Assembly (NCBI GenBank): GCA_002422865.1
Contig: DITN01000030.1
Span: 1 to 34,072, forward strand
Length of the DNA stretch: 34,072 nucleotides
DNA from: Bacteroidetes bacterium UBA6183
Lineage (GTDB): Bacteria > Bacteroidota > Bacteroidia > UKL13-3
Direction of reading: 5' to 3'
The notes under the pieces were generated by a model. It had not been told where the DNA came from and did not search any database. It saw only the letters and a list, made by a program, of their open reading frames with translations. The position numbers were made by a program, and so were the translations under genes. Below, piece after piece: positions 24,223 to 31,367 of the stretch; position 1 is the stretch's first letter, and each line of letters begins with the position of its first letter.

Positions 24223-25923
24223 TTACAGCTTATTTAATTCGGCTTTCACAAACTCCATTAACGATTTTATATAAGTGGCACCAAAGTTAAATTCAACTCC
24301 CGCTGTTTTGTAAATTTCGCCAATAGGTTTGGTATAACCCAGGCTCAATGCTTCTTTGTACTGCATAACAGCTTTCGATTTATTTGTAAGGAAATTACGC
24401 CAAACACCCAACGCACCAAGCTGTGCCATGCCATATTCAATATAATAAAACGGCACTTCAAACAAGTGTAATTGTTTTTGCCAAGTGCAAGTTTGTACAT
24501 GCTCATATCCGTTCCAATCTACCATGCCAGTTCCAAACTCTTTGCTTAATTCAATCCAGTATGCCTTGCGCTCTTCGGCTGTATGTTTCGGATGGGTGTA
24601 TATCCAATGTTGAAACTTATCAATGGTGGCAATCCATGGAAGTATTTTTATAATACCTTCTAAGTGTTCTTCTTTGGCACGTTTAAATTCTTCCGGTGTG
24701 CGATAAAATTCGTCTTGGCCATCATAGCTGATTAATTCCATACTCATGCTGGCTAATTCAGCTACTTCGCTCGGACAGTTTTTAAATGCTGCCAATTCAA
24801 GATCTTTACTCAAAAAAGAATGTACAGCATGTCCGCCTTCGTGCACCATGGTTTCTACATCACGTGTTGATGAGGCTGCATTCATAAAAATAAAAGGAAC
24901 GCTGGTTTCTGCCATTGGGTAGTTGTAACCACCCGGTGCTTTTCCTTTTCTGCTCTCTAGATCCAAACGGCCCATATTGTCCATGGTTTCTATACACCAT
25001 GCAAAATAATCATCTACTTTACGGAAACATTTTACGGTTTTGTCCAACAAATCTGCACCGCTGGTAAAGGGCTCCAATGCTTCACGGTTTTGTGTATCTA
25101 CTTCTAAATCCCACGGGCGAAGTTTAAACCCTAATTCTTTTTCACGTTTCGCGTTAAACTGTTTTACCAGTGGCACCACTTCTTGTTGTATGGCTGTATG
25201 AAAAGCAAAACAATCTTCAGGCTTGTAATCAAACCTGCCTAAGGCAGCAAACATATAATCACGGAAATTTTCGAAACCTGCATTTACAGCTACTTGATGA
25301 CGTAATGCAATAAGCCTATTAAACAATTCATCTAACTCTTGTGCATGGGCCAAACGTTTTTCGTTTATCTTCACAAAGGCTGCTTCACGTTTTGTCCTGT
25401 CCGGATTTTTTAAAAAATTAGCAGCTTGTTGTAAGGTCAATTCTTTGCCTTCAATCTCCACCATCAAACCACCCACTATACTTCCGTACTTCTGACTTTC
25501 AGTTGCAATTTCAGCCATTAAAGGCACGTTGGCTTCTCTAAATATTTCAATTTCTTTTTTGATGCCACGTAAATAAATAAAGTATTTTTCTTCGTCTAAT
25601 TCATTGATAAAAGGGCTTTCAACAAGCTTCCTGTTTAACTTATCGTTAATAGGCGAAATTTGTGGTTCTATCTCGGTAACAAAAAACAAGTAAGCTTTCT
25701 CCAGCTCTTTGTCTTCGGTGTTACACGTCATCCTAACATAACGCCAAGCCAAGTCTTCACTCACAAAAGCTTCCAACTCGCTACGGTCTTTCAACCATTC
25801 TTCCAAGTCGTGTTTGTTATTAAGAGGTCTTTCAACCAATTGGTTAAAATAGGGTGCCAATACATCCCACGATGTAACCTTTAATTTATTGGGCAAAAAT
25901 CTGCGTTGGGTTATTGTAATCAT
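24223..25923 (-). CDS. pepF: M3-family oligoendopeptidase F
   Basis: A 566-residue cytoplasmic zinc peptidase that degrades oligopeptides. The zinc motif HExxH is seen as MVHEGGHAVHSFLS, and the third ligand Glu lies in the following NCPSEVAELASMSMELIS. Upstream, MAETSVPFIFMNAASSTRDV is the substrate-side block typical of the M3 family. The N-terminal helical domain (from MITITQRRFLPNKLKVTSWD) is complete and the length equals that of Bacteroidota members annotated as M3 family oligoendopeptidase. No signal peptide, so cytosolic. It is monocistronic, with a strong terminator, and diverges from tryptophanase; a GAATATT-N5-AATATTC dyad lies 31 bp upstream of the start. Peptides processed here could supply free amino acids to the neighbouring tryptophanase. 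Confidence 0.95.
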   Translation of the reverse strand: MITITQRRFLPNKLKVTSWDVLAPYFNQLVERPLNNKHDLEEWLKDRSELEAFVSEDLAWRYVRMTCNTEDKELEKAYLFFVTEIEPQISPINDKLNRKLVESPFINELDEEKYFIYLRGIKKEIEIFREANVPLMAEIATESQKYGSIVGGLMVEIEGKELTLQQAANFLKNPDRTKREAAFVKINEKRLAHAQELDELFNRLIALRHQVAVNAGFENFRDYMFAALGRFDYKPEDCFAFHTAIQQEVVPLVKQFNAKREKELGFKLRPWDLEVDTQNREALEPFTSGADLLDKTVKCFRKVDDYFAWCIETMDNMGRLDLESRKGKAPGGYNYPMAETSVPFIFMNAASSTRDVETMVHEGGHAVHSFLSKDLELAAFKNCPSEVAELASMSMELISYDGQDEFYRTPEEFKRAKEEHLEGIIKILPWIATIDKFQHWIYTHPKHTAEERKAYWIELSKEFGTGMVDWNGYEHVQTCTWQKQLHLFEVPFYYIEYGMAQLGALGVWRNFLTNKSKAVMQYKEALSLGYTKPIGEIYKTAGVEFNFGATYIKSLMEFVKAELNKL

Positions 25924-25953
25924 ATCTGTTAAATATTAGTAATGCGAGTTTAG

Positions 25954-25972
25954 GAATATTGTTCGAATATTC
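25954..25972. promoter_or_regulatory. Dyad GAATATT-N5-AATATTC upstream of pepF
   Basis: A perfect 7-bp inverted repeat with a 5-nt centre (GTTCG), 31 bp upstream of the pepF ATG. Candidate operator; no known regulator is matched. Confidence 0.4.
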
Positions 25973-26058
25973 ATTAAATAATACCGAAAGCACCTTCAAT
26001 ATAGTCCAATCTCGGCTGTGGCCATATTGCACTATTTTCATGTAGCATCGGTATTTCC

Positions 26059-26101
26059 ATTGTAAATTATTTTTTAGTTTGGACTAAAAAACAATTACAA
26101 T
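26059..26101. promoter_or_regulatory. Long hairpin in the pepF-tnaA intergenic region
   Basis: ATTGTAAATTATTTTTTAGT (26059-26078) pairs with ACTAAAAAACAATTACAAT (26083-26101) around TTGG. The inner 9 bp are perfect; the outer part has one bulged A and one mismatch. It lies 91 bp before the tryptophanase start. Because both arms carry A/T runs it could be a bidirectional terminator, an attenuator or an operator. Confidence 0.5.
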
Positions 26102-26191
26102 TGGATAACTTAAATCATGTGGTAGACATGCGCTTGGTCATATTTTTTTATTTTGGGTTTGATGAAGTTGCTACCCGAAAAACGCAACTAT

Positions 26192-27559
26192 ATGAGAACA
26201 ATTATAGAACCCTTTAAAATTAAATCGGTAGAACCTATTAAAATGACCACACGTGCCGAACGTGAACATTACATTAAACAAGCCGATTATAACTTATTTA
26301 AACTCGATTCGGAGCATGTAATTATTGATTTACTTACCGACTCAGGTACCAGCAGCATGAGTGCAAAACAATGGGCGGCCATTATGCAGGGCGATGAATC
26401 GTATGCAGGTAGTCCTTCGTATTACAGGTTTAAAAATGCCGTGTATAACCTTATGCCGTTTGAACATATTATACCAACACACCAAGGCCGTGCTGCCGAA
26501 AAAATATTGTTTTCTATTATTGGTGGTAAAGGCAAATTTATACCCAACAATACACACTTTGATACCACCCGTGCCAATATAGAATTTACAGGAGCAGTTG
26601 GGGTTGATTTGGTGATTGAAGAAGGTAAAAATCCGGCATTGGAACATCCGTTTAAAGGCAATATGGATTTGGTTAAACTGGAACAATTTATTGAAGAAAA
26701 AGGAGTAGCCAATATCCCTGTGGTAATGCTTACCATTACCAATAACTCGGGTGGGGGACAGCCGGTTTCTATGGCCAATATCAGAGCTACCAAAGAAATA
26801 TGTAAGAAGTATAATATTCCATTGTTTATTGATGCTTGCCGTTTTGCCGAGAACGCTTATTTTATAAAAATACGCGAAGCCGGTTACGAAAACATTTCGG
26901 TAGAAAACATTGTAAAAGAAATTTTCTCTTATGCTGATGGTTGTACCATGAGTGCCAAAAAAGATGCATTGGTAAATATTGGTGGATGGCTTGCCATGAA
27001 CAATGATGAGTGGGCACAACAAGCACGTAACTTGTTAATTTTAACCGAAGGTTTTCCTACTTACGGTGGTTTAGCCGGACGTGATTTAGAAGCCATGGCT
27101 GTTGGTTTAGAAGAAGTAGTGAGCGAAGATTATTTAAACTACCGCATCACCAGTACCCAATATTTGGGTAATCATTTATTAAAAGCAGGTATTCCTATTG
27201 TAAGGCCAGCGGGCGGACATGCCATTTATATTGATGCCAGGGCCATGTTGCCACACATTACACCTAAACATTACCCGGGGCAAAGTTTAGCGGTTGAAAT
27301 GTACCTAAACTCCGGTATACGTGCTTGCGAAATTGGAACGGTTATGTTTGGATTACAACCCGATGGTAGCGAGAAAGAAGCCGCTATGGATTTGGTGCGT
27401 TTGGCTATACCGCGCAGGGTGTATACCCAAAGCCATATTGATTATGTGATTGAATCGCTAACAGAAATTAACCAAAACAAACAAGAGTTAAAAGGCATGA
27501 AAATTACCTGGCAACCTCCGCAGCTCAGGCACTTTACGGCTAAGTTTGATTATTTGTAG
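26192..27559 (+). CDS. tnaA: Tryptophanase (tryptophan indole-lyase)
   Basis: A PLP enzyme of about 455 residues that splits tryptophan into indole, pyruvate and ammonia. Seen: LDSEHVIIDLLTDSGTSSMS, the cofactor-binding IPTHQGRAAEKILFSII, NNSGGGQPVSMANIR, and the Schiff-base lysine in TMSAKKDALVNIGGW (residues 256-257). Two positions separate tryptophanase from the closely related tyrosine phenol-lyase: RACEIG here has Ile where the lyase has the phenol-binding Arg of MERG, and QLRHFTAKF has His where the lyase has Phe. Both favour tryptophanase. The ATG at 26192 (MRTIIEPFKIKSVEPIK) aligns with the E. coli N-terminus; the TTG at 26153 and ATG at 26162 would add unsupported residues. No tnaC-like leader peptide or TnaB permease is next to it. 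It ends in a hairpin terminator. Confidence 0.92.
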   Translation: MRTIIEPFKIKSVEPIKMTTRAEREHYIKQADYNLFKLDSEHVIIDLLTDSGTSSMSAKQWAAIMQGDESYAGSPSYYRFKNAVYNLMPFEHIIPTHQGRAAEKILFSIIGGKGKFIPNNTHFDTTRANIEFTGAVGVDLVIEEGKNPALEHPFKGNMDLVKLEQFIEEKGVANIPVVMLTITNNSGGGQPVSMANIRATKEICKKYNIPLFIDACRFAENAYFIKIREAGYENISVENIVKEIFSYADGCTMSAKKDALVNIGGWLAMNNDEWAQQARNLLILTEGFPTYGGLAGRDLEAMAVGLEEVVSEDYLNYRITSTQYLGNHLLKAGIPIVRPAGGHAIYIDARAMLPHITPKHYPGQSLAVEMYLNSGIRACEIGTVMFGLQPDGSEKEAAMDLVRLAIPRRVYTQSHIDYVIESLTEINQNKQELKGMKITWQPPQLRHFTAKFDYL

Positions 27560-27580
27560 TACGAAATATATGATTTAAAG

Positions 27581-27604
27581 CCTTGGTTATGCCAAGGTTT
27601 TTTT
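27581..27604 (+). terminator. Rho-independent terminator after tnaA
   Basis: CCTTGG (27581-27586) pairs with CCAAGG (27592-27597) around TTATG, followed by seven Ts. It starts 22 bp after the tnaA stop. Confidence 0.85.
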
Positions 27605-27729
27605 GTGTGATTTAAATTACTGAAAGTGTACCATCAATTTGCGAGCTGTTAATTGCACTTTTAGCATGCTTATTTTTAATATTATAAGTTGATAAAGAAA
27701 CTATAAGCACACAAAAATGTTATGGTAGT

Positions 27730-28329
27730 ATGACTAAAACACTTTTTATTTCCGGAACAGTATTATTGTTGCTTGTAGGTTTGGTAATGCTTTTGGTATC
27801 ATTTAAAACTGGTAAAATAGAAACACCCGAATACAAGGTGATTAAAACCATTGGCGAAGTAGAGATAAGGCAATATCCTAAAATGGTGGTAGCACAAACT
27901 GTATTGCAGGATACTGTTATGGATAAAAGCATGAACAACGGTTTTAGAACCATAGCCGGATACATTTTTGGTGGTAACGATAGCAACCAAAAAATTGCCA
28001 TGACAGCACCAGTGGTGATGACAATGGGTGATACCGCTACCATGTATTTTGTAATGCCTAAGCAATATAAAAAAGACGAATTGCCCAAACCGGCATCTGG
28101 AAAAGTGAAAATTTTAGAAGAAGGTGAAAAAACTTTGGCGGTAATAACTTACGGTGGTTTTTCTTCTGCCGAAAAAGTAGAAACCCACCGTCAAAAATTA
28201 TTAGCCATATTAAACCAGCAACAAATTAAAACAGTTGGTCCTTTTATGTACATGGGTTATAACGCACCTTGGGACATTGTTAACCGCAGAAACGAAGTGG
28301 CAGTTGAAGTTGAAGTGGTGGTGAATTGA
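27730..28329 (+). CDS. SOUL-family haem-binding protein
   Basis: A 199-residue protein with an N-terminal membrane anchor or uncleaved signal (FISGTVLLLLVGLVMLLVSF) and a SOUL/HBP domain. Diagnostic blocks are EIRQYPKMVVAQTVL, the NGFRTIAGYIFGGN segment, KIAMTAPVVMTM and MYFVMPKQYKKDELPKP, ending WDIVNRRNEVAVEVEV. SOUL proteins bind haem or porphyrins; in bacteria the physiological role is not settled. With the anchor at the N-terminus the domain would face the periplasm. It is a single gene; just after the stop there is a short ATACC/GGTAT hairpin (28333-28347) without a T-run. The following 140 bp to the attC-like site contain nothing I can identify. Confidence 0.9.
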   Translation: MTKTLFISGTVLLLLVGLVMLLVSFKTGKIETPEYKVIKTIGEVEIRQYPKMVVAQTVLQDTVMDKSMNNGFRTIAGYIFGGNDSNQKIAMTAPVVMTMGDTATMYFVMPKQYKKDELPKPASGKVKILEEGEKTLAVITYGGFSSAEKVETHRQKLLAILNQQQIKTVGPFMYMGYNAPWDIVNRRNEVAVEVEVVVN

Positions 28330-28470
28330 GGTAATACCGTTATGGTATAAAAACGCATTTACACTTTGTAAGAAAAAACTATTGAATTTTGTGGAAGAAA
28401 CAGTGTATAAAAAATTATGGTTGAAACCCGTTGATATATGCACGACATATACGAGTGTACGAGTTTTAAA

Positions 28471-28602
28471 AATTAACGTTTTGCCGCCTGCCGCAGTTGG
28501 TGATTGCGAACGTTTATCTGTCATGCCAAGATAATAAAATTACGTAAACGAAATACCAAAACACTGAAGATTATCGCCAATTGCGGCAGACGGCTGTTAG
28601 GT
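28471..28602 (-). repeat. attC-like recombination site (132 nt)
   Basis: Minus-strand order: R'' ACCTAAC (28602-28596), spacer A, a 22-nt arm starting GCCGTCTGCCGC (28594-28573), a variable loop of 68 nt, the matching arm ending GCGGCAGGCGGC (28504-28483), spacer AAAAC, then R' GTTAATT (28477-28471). The arms agree at 19 of 22 positions, and all three differences are transitions. R' deviates at one base from GTTRRRY, as expected if the last six bases belong to the insertion site. The length is within the 57-141 nt range of attC sites. Confidence 0.6.
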
Positions 28603-29150
28603 ACAGTTACCTTTGTCATGTCTAATCTCCTGGAGGCGGTGGTGGCATGTCGTCCTCTTTATTCTTCTCTTTGTCTTGTATAATTCCGTCTCTTTTTGTT
28701 AAAGTTGAACTTTCATGAATAGAAATGCCCGTAATATATCCGTCAAGGTCCATTTGTATTTTTACCTGAAGAAAATATGTAATCTTATTCTTGTTAATTG
28801 CATAATATGTTCTCTCATAATGACATTTACCGTCATTGTCTGCATGTTCAATGAACTCTGTTCTGCTTGTCTGACTAACTTTGAGGAGTTTCTGATATTT
28901 TTTTGATAAGTCTATAAATGTTGATTTGAGCTTAGTCGTGTCAATATTTGCTGTCTTTGAAAGTAACGGAGTAACTTCCTTATACTTTTTCTTCTCTAAA
29001 GCATTTGCTGTCTTGAGACCATTTTTTTGTGTCAAATAGTTTCCTCTATAGCAGTCCAATTTTTTTGTCTGTCCATGCGCAATTGTCAACGTAAGAATTG
29101 CAGTCAAAAGAAGTAATATTTTTTTCATATTATTTTGTTTTTGTACCTAA
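28477..29150 (-). mobile_element. Putative lone integron gene cassette
   Basis: Read on the minus strand, a GTTAGGT core (29151-29145) is followed after 16 nt by an ATG, a single ORF, a stop, then 19 nt later an attC-like site beginning ACCTAAC and ending in GTTAATT. The cassette would run from the TT after the first core G (29150) to the G of the last core (28477), 674 bp, a typical cassette size. When circularised, its own R' would read GTTAGGT(AC), exactly complementary over 9 bp to its R'' (GT)ACCTAAC, as cassette biology requires. The gene is codon-biased unlike its neighbours. No integrase, attI or second cassette is visible, so it may be a stray insertion at a secondary GTT site. The assignment rests on structure only. 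Confidence 0.6.
28622..29128 (-). CDS. Cassette-borne secreted protein of unknown function
   Basis: A 168-residue protein with a clear signal peptide (MKKILLLLTAILTLTIAHGQ, cleavage after HGQ). The mature part is mainly charged helix followed by a short beta region (DGKCHYERTYYAINKNKITY, FLQVKIQMDLDGYITGISIH) and ends in an acidic, proline-rich tail DDMPPPPPGD. It has one Cys early in the mature region and one in the middle. No family was recognised. Codon use is unlike the flanking genes: 11 of 12 Asp codons are GAC, whereas the neighbours use mostly GAT, and Arg is only AGA. This and the attC-like site suggest acquisition from elsewhere. The ATG at 29128 is 22 nt inside the cassette edge, a normal distance. 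Function is not inferred. Confidence 0.8.
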   Translation of the reverse strand: MKKILLLLTAILTLTIAHGQTKKLDCYRGNYLTQKNGLKTANALEKKKYKEVTPLLSKTANIDTTKLKSTFIDLSKKYQKLLKVSQTSRTEFIEHADNDGKCHYERTYYAINKNKITYFLQVKIQMDLDGYITGISIHESSTLTKRDGIIQDKEKNKEDDMPPPPPGD

Positions 29151-29151
29151 C

Positions 29152-29330
29152 TAGTATATAGACGAAGGTTTTCTTCGCTTATCATCCCAAATTGGGTGTA
29201 TAGAAGAAGGTGAGGTGCGTTTGGTGATGTTTTCTTTTCATGTGGTTGATTGATAATTATACACCACTAAATAAAACTATTGTGCCGGCAATTACAAGCA
29301 TATTGTTAAACTAAAGTAATTTATTGTTTG
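29152..29330. other. Gene-free stretch upstream of the cassette
   Basis: No ORF or RNA gene is supported. A small hairpin, CGAAG-GTTTT-CTTCG, lies near 29163-29177. No R''-like core is found at an attC distance, so there is no sign of a second complete cassette on this side. Confidence 0.5.
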
Positions 29331-29338
29331 GAAGTATA

Positions 29339-29416
29339 ACCCGGCTTAGCGGGTGGAAGTGCTACCGAAGTAGCACGGAACACGCGGTGCAGACTGTAGC
29401 GCAGCGAAACGTCTGT
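29339..29416. repeat. GC-rich structured element with three hairpins
   Basis: Three stem-loops follow in a GC-rich island within AT-rich surroundings: ACCCG/CGGGT (29339-29343 with 29350-29354), GTGCTAC-CGAA-GTAGCAC (29359-29376, perfect 7-bp stem) and CAGAC/GTCTG (29390-29394 with 29411-29415). It looks like a REP-type intergenic palindromic element or a small structured RNA; only one copy is in the window. Confidence 0.45.
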
Positions 29417-29430
29417 AAAGCCCACAAAAT

Positions 29431-29467
29431 AAAAAAGCCACCCTGCGTTTATTTCAGGATGGCTTTT
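29431..29467 (-). terminator. Rho-independent terminator of the DUF5606 gene
   Basis: On the minus strand AAAAGCCATCCTG pairs with CAGGGTGGCTTTT (one T-G wobble) around a 9-nt loop and is followed by a T-run. It begins 21 bp after the stop at 29488. Confidence 0.85.
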
Positions 29468-29487
29468 GTTATAAAGTGTTATTAACC

Positions 29488-30108
29488 TTACACCGATTTT
29501 GGGCGGTAGGTATTGGTGTTTGCTGTTGATTTGCTGCTTACTTTGGTTGCTTTTGGTGTAGCTGTTTTAGCGGCTGTTTTTTTAGGTGCAGCAGTTTTTT
29601 TAGCGGCTACTTTTTTAGGTTTTTCTTCGGTCGCTTCTTCGCTATCGGCTGTTTTTTTAGATGCTTTTTTAGCAGCCTTTGCAGGTGCTTCTTCGGCAGC
29701 TTCTTCTGTTTGTGCAGCGTTATCTTCGGCTAACAATGTTTTAAAATCAACAAGGTCTTTTAATGCATTGTACCAGGTCAATAATTTTTTGATATCCGAG
29801 TCGTATACACGCTCGCTGTCTAACTTAATTACATCAACCAAAAATTTACGTTGTGTTTGGGCACTGTCTTTTGAAGTAGGTACACCACCTTTTTCGTTCA
29901 GTTTTACAAACACTTCTGCCAAACGCATGTCGCCTTCTTCGGTATACATTGAAATATCTTCCAATACCGATACTTTATCTTGAATGCTGGTTGGGAAACG
30001 TTTTTTGGTTTCGTTTAAGCTTTCTAAAATTAAACCGGTTTTAGTACGGCCGATTATTTTGTGTAATCCGCTAACACCCGAAATGGCTACGATCTCTTTT
30101 AAGTTCAT
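29488..30108 (-). CDS. DUF5606 domain-containing protein with a lysine/alanine-rich tail
   Basis: A 206-residue protein. Residues 1-130 match DUF5606: MNLKEIVAISGVSGLHKIIG, TGLILESLNETKKRFPTS, then KVSVLEDISMYTEEGDMRLA and VYDSDIKKLLTWYNALKDLV. The C-terminal 75 residues are low-complexity, built of EEA, KKA, KKTA and AAKT units, resembling histone H1-like or nucleic-acid-binding tails. The tail begins acidic (about 130-145) and becomes strongly basic. The domain is conserved across Bacteroidota and has no established function; the tail suggests nucleic acid or polyanion binding, which is inference. The gene has its own promoter (30147-30176) and terminator, so it is monocistronic. Confidence 0.9.
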   Translation of the reverse strand: MNLKEIVAISGVSGLHKIIGRTKTGLILESLNETKKRFPTSIQDKVSVLEDISMYTEEGDMRLAEVFVKLNEKGGVPTSKDSAQTQRKFLVDVIKLDSERVYDSDIKKLLTWYNALKDLVDFKTLLAEDNAAQTEEAAEEAPAKAAKKASKKTADSEEATEEKPKKVAAKKTAAPKKTAAKTATPKATKVSSKSTANTNTYRPKSV

Positions 30109-30146
30109 CCTGTTAAAAATGTTTGTTGTTTTAAATTTGCGAACGG

Positions 30147-30176
30147 CAAATGTAGCATTTTTTGGAATATGCCAAA
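30147..30176 (-). promoter_or_regulatory. Bacteroidota promoter of the DUF5606 gene
   Basis: Minus strand: TTTG (30176-30173), 18 bp, TACATTTG (30154-30147), an exact fit to TTTG-N17-23-TAnnTTTG. Predicted leader of about 30 nt to the ATG at 30108. Confidence 0.75.
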
Positions 30177-30208
30177 CCCTTTCGTTTTATCTATCAAAAT
30201 CAACGTAA

Positions 30209-30216
30209 TATATTTG
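30209..30216 (+). promoter_or_regulatory. -7 element of the beta-barrel gene
   Basis: TATATTTG fits TAnnTTTG and lies 9 bp before the ATG at 30226, supporting that start over the ATG at 30169 and implying a very short leader. No good -33 element at the right distance. Confidence 0.45.
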
Positions 30217-30225
30217 CCCGCAGTA

Positions 30226-30972
30226 ATGAGGTGGTACACGTATTTTTTTACATTGGTTTTTTACACGTCAGTTAGCGCGCAGCAAATCGTAAACATGGAG
30301 GGCAGACGCTTTGAAAACCCGCGCAATGGCTGGCAGGGCAATGTGGAGTTTGGTGCCAATTACACCCAAATTACCAGTACCTTAACACAATTAAGCAACC
30401 GCGTATTTATTATTCACCACAACCAAAACAGAAATATTTTATTTGTAAATGATGTGAGTTTTGTAAGTGTTGATAACAAAAACCTTTTAAATAATGCTTT
30501 CCAGCACTTTAGGTACATTAAACAAGGCGATTCGGTTGTTTTTCCGGAGGTGTTTGCCCAATTACAATTTAACCAACAGTTAGATATTAGTTTACGTACC
30601 TTGGCTGGAGCCGGCTTGCGCTTTAGGGTGTATAAGGATACCAAATCGTTTTTTTACATGGGCAACGTGTTGATGTACGAACACGAACAAAACCCAAACC
30701 GTACGGCACAAAATAATTTACGTTTAAGTTCGTATGCGAGTTTGGATGTGAGTGAGTGGGATTATTTACCCATGACATTGGTGGCTTATTTGCAACCTAA
30801 AATTACAGATATTAACGATTACAGGGTTTCGGTGGAGGCCAGTTTGTTGTTTCGTTCTATGGGCAAATTTTCTTTTAGAACCCAAGCCAGGTATGTGTTT
30901 GATGCCGACCCACCACCGGGCATTAACAAAATGTTTAGCAGTTTTAACAATAGCTTGGTGTATAGTTTTTAA
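30226..30972 (+). CDS. Exported beta-rich protein, probably an outer-membrane beta-barrel
   Basis: A protein of about 248 residues with a signal peptide (RWYTYFFTLVFYTSVSAQ, cleavage after SAQ). The mature part alternates hydrophobic and polar residues in strand-like pairs (WQGNVEFGANYTQITSTLTQ, FAQLQFNQQLDISLRTLAGA, FSFRTQARYVF) and ends with Phe (NNSLVYSF), the terminal aromatic signal for outer-membrane barrel assembly. The pattern resembles the DUF481-type barrels common in Bacteroidota, but the family name is tentative. The ATG at 30226 is preferred to the ATG at 30169, which would place 19 residues before the signal peptide and sit upstream of the -7 element. It is divergent from the DUF5606 gene. 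Confidence 0.8.
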   Translation: MRWYTYFFTLVFYTSVSAQQIVNMEGRRFENPRNGWQGNVEFGANYTQITSTLTQLSNRVFIIHHNQNRNILFVNDVSFVSVDNKNLLNNAFQHFRYIKQGDSVVFPEVFAQLQFNQQLDISLRTLAGAGLRFRVYKDTKSFFYMGNVLMYEHEQNPNRTAQNNLRLSSYASLDVSEWDYLPMTLVAYLQPKITDINDYRVSVEASLLFRSMGKFSFRTQARYVFDADPPPGINKMFSSFNNSLVYSF

Positions 30973-31367
30973 TGCTTAGGTAACCACAGCTGGCACCGCG
31001 AAAACACGGTGAGCACAGCGGTTAGGGAATTAAATTGCAGGGTCATAAAGATGCTGTTGCTTCTTTGAGAGACTTATCCTCGTGTACCTTGTGAAAAAAC
31101 TTAGTGAACCTTATGGTTAAAACTTCTGTACAATTCTGTAGCTTCTGTTGGCAGCCTTTTCGCATTGGTTAAAACAAGTGGTTTACTCTTTAAAATTTTA
31201 ATCCCGTTACCACTACTCAAAAACATTGCAGGATAAGTTTTGCTTATTTTGCAGGTTAACTTCTTATAGGTTAGTTAATTATATACTGTTTTTAGTGCTT
31301 CTCTTTTTTGCCTTTAAAAGCGCTGTTAATCCCAATAAAACCTATAAATTTGCTCGATTTTCTAATA
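30973..31367. other. Gene-free 395-bp region before icmF
   Basis: No ORF is supported. It contains a GC-rich hairpin, CACCG-CGAAAACA-CGGTG (30994-31011), inside an outer GCTG/CAGC pair, and two degenerate 12-mers, GTGTACCTTGTG (31082-31093) and GTGAACCTTATG (31104-31115), matching at 10 of 12 positions. TAACCA occurs near both ends in opposite orientation (30981-30986 and about 31113-31118). It resembles decayed repeat sequences common between Bacteroidota genes. TAAATTTG at 31345-31352 is a candidate icmF -7 element. Confidence 0.45.

Noticed and set aside
25961..25970. GTTCGAAT resembling the T-loop of a tRNA
   Set aside because: No acceptor stem, anticodon arm or CCA region fits around it; it is the centre of an inverted repeat.
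26117..26125. ATG-TGG-TAG mini-frame upstream of tnaA, and a 29-codon frame at 26128-26217, as possible tnaC-like leader peptides
   Set aside because: The first has only two codons; the second has no Trp and overlaps the tnaA start. Neither shows TnaC-like features, and it is unclear that the region is transcribed.
26342..27022. A 226-residue open frame on the minus strand, antisense to tnaA
   Set aside because: The plus-strand frame is an unambiguous tryptophanase; the antisense frame has no recognisable domain and an odd Phe/Cys/His-rich composition that mirrors the tnaA codons.
28471..28602. Interpretation of the 22-bp arms as a miniature transposable element (MITE) on its own
   Set aside because: No target-site duplication was found, and the outer core boxes plus the 9-bp match to the far end of the gene fit a cassette better. 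Kept as the main alternative.
29513..29983. A 156-residue Ala/Phe/Leu-rich frame on the plus strand
   Set aside because: It is the complement of the Lys/Ala-rich tail of the DUF5606 protein and its composition follows from that low-complexity sequence.
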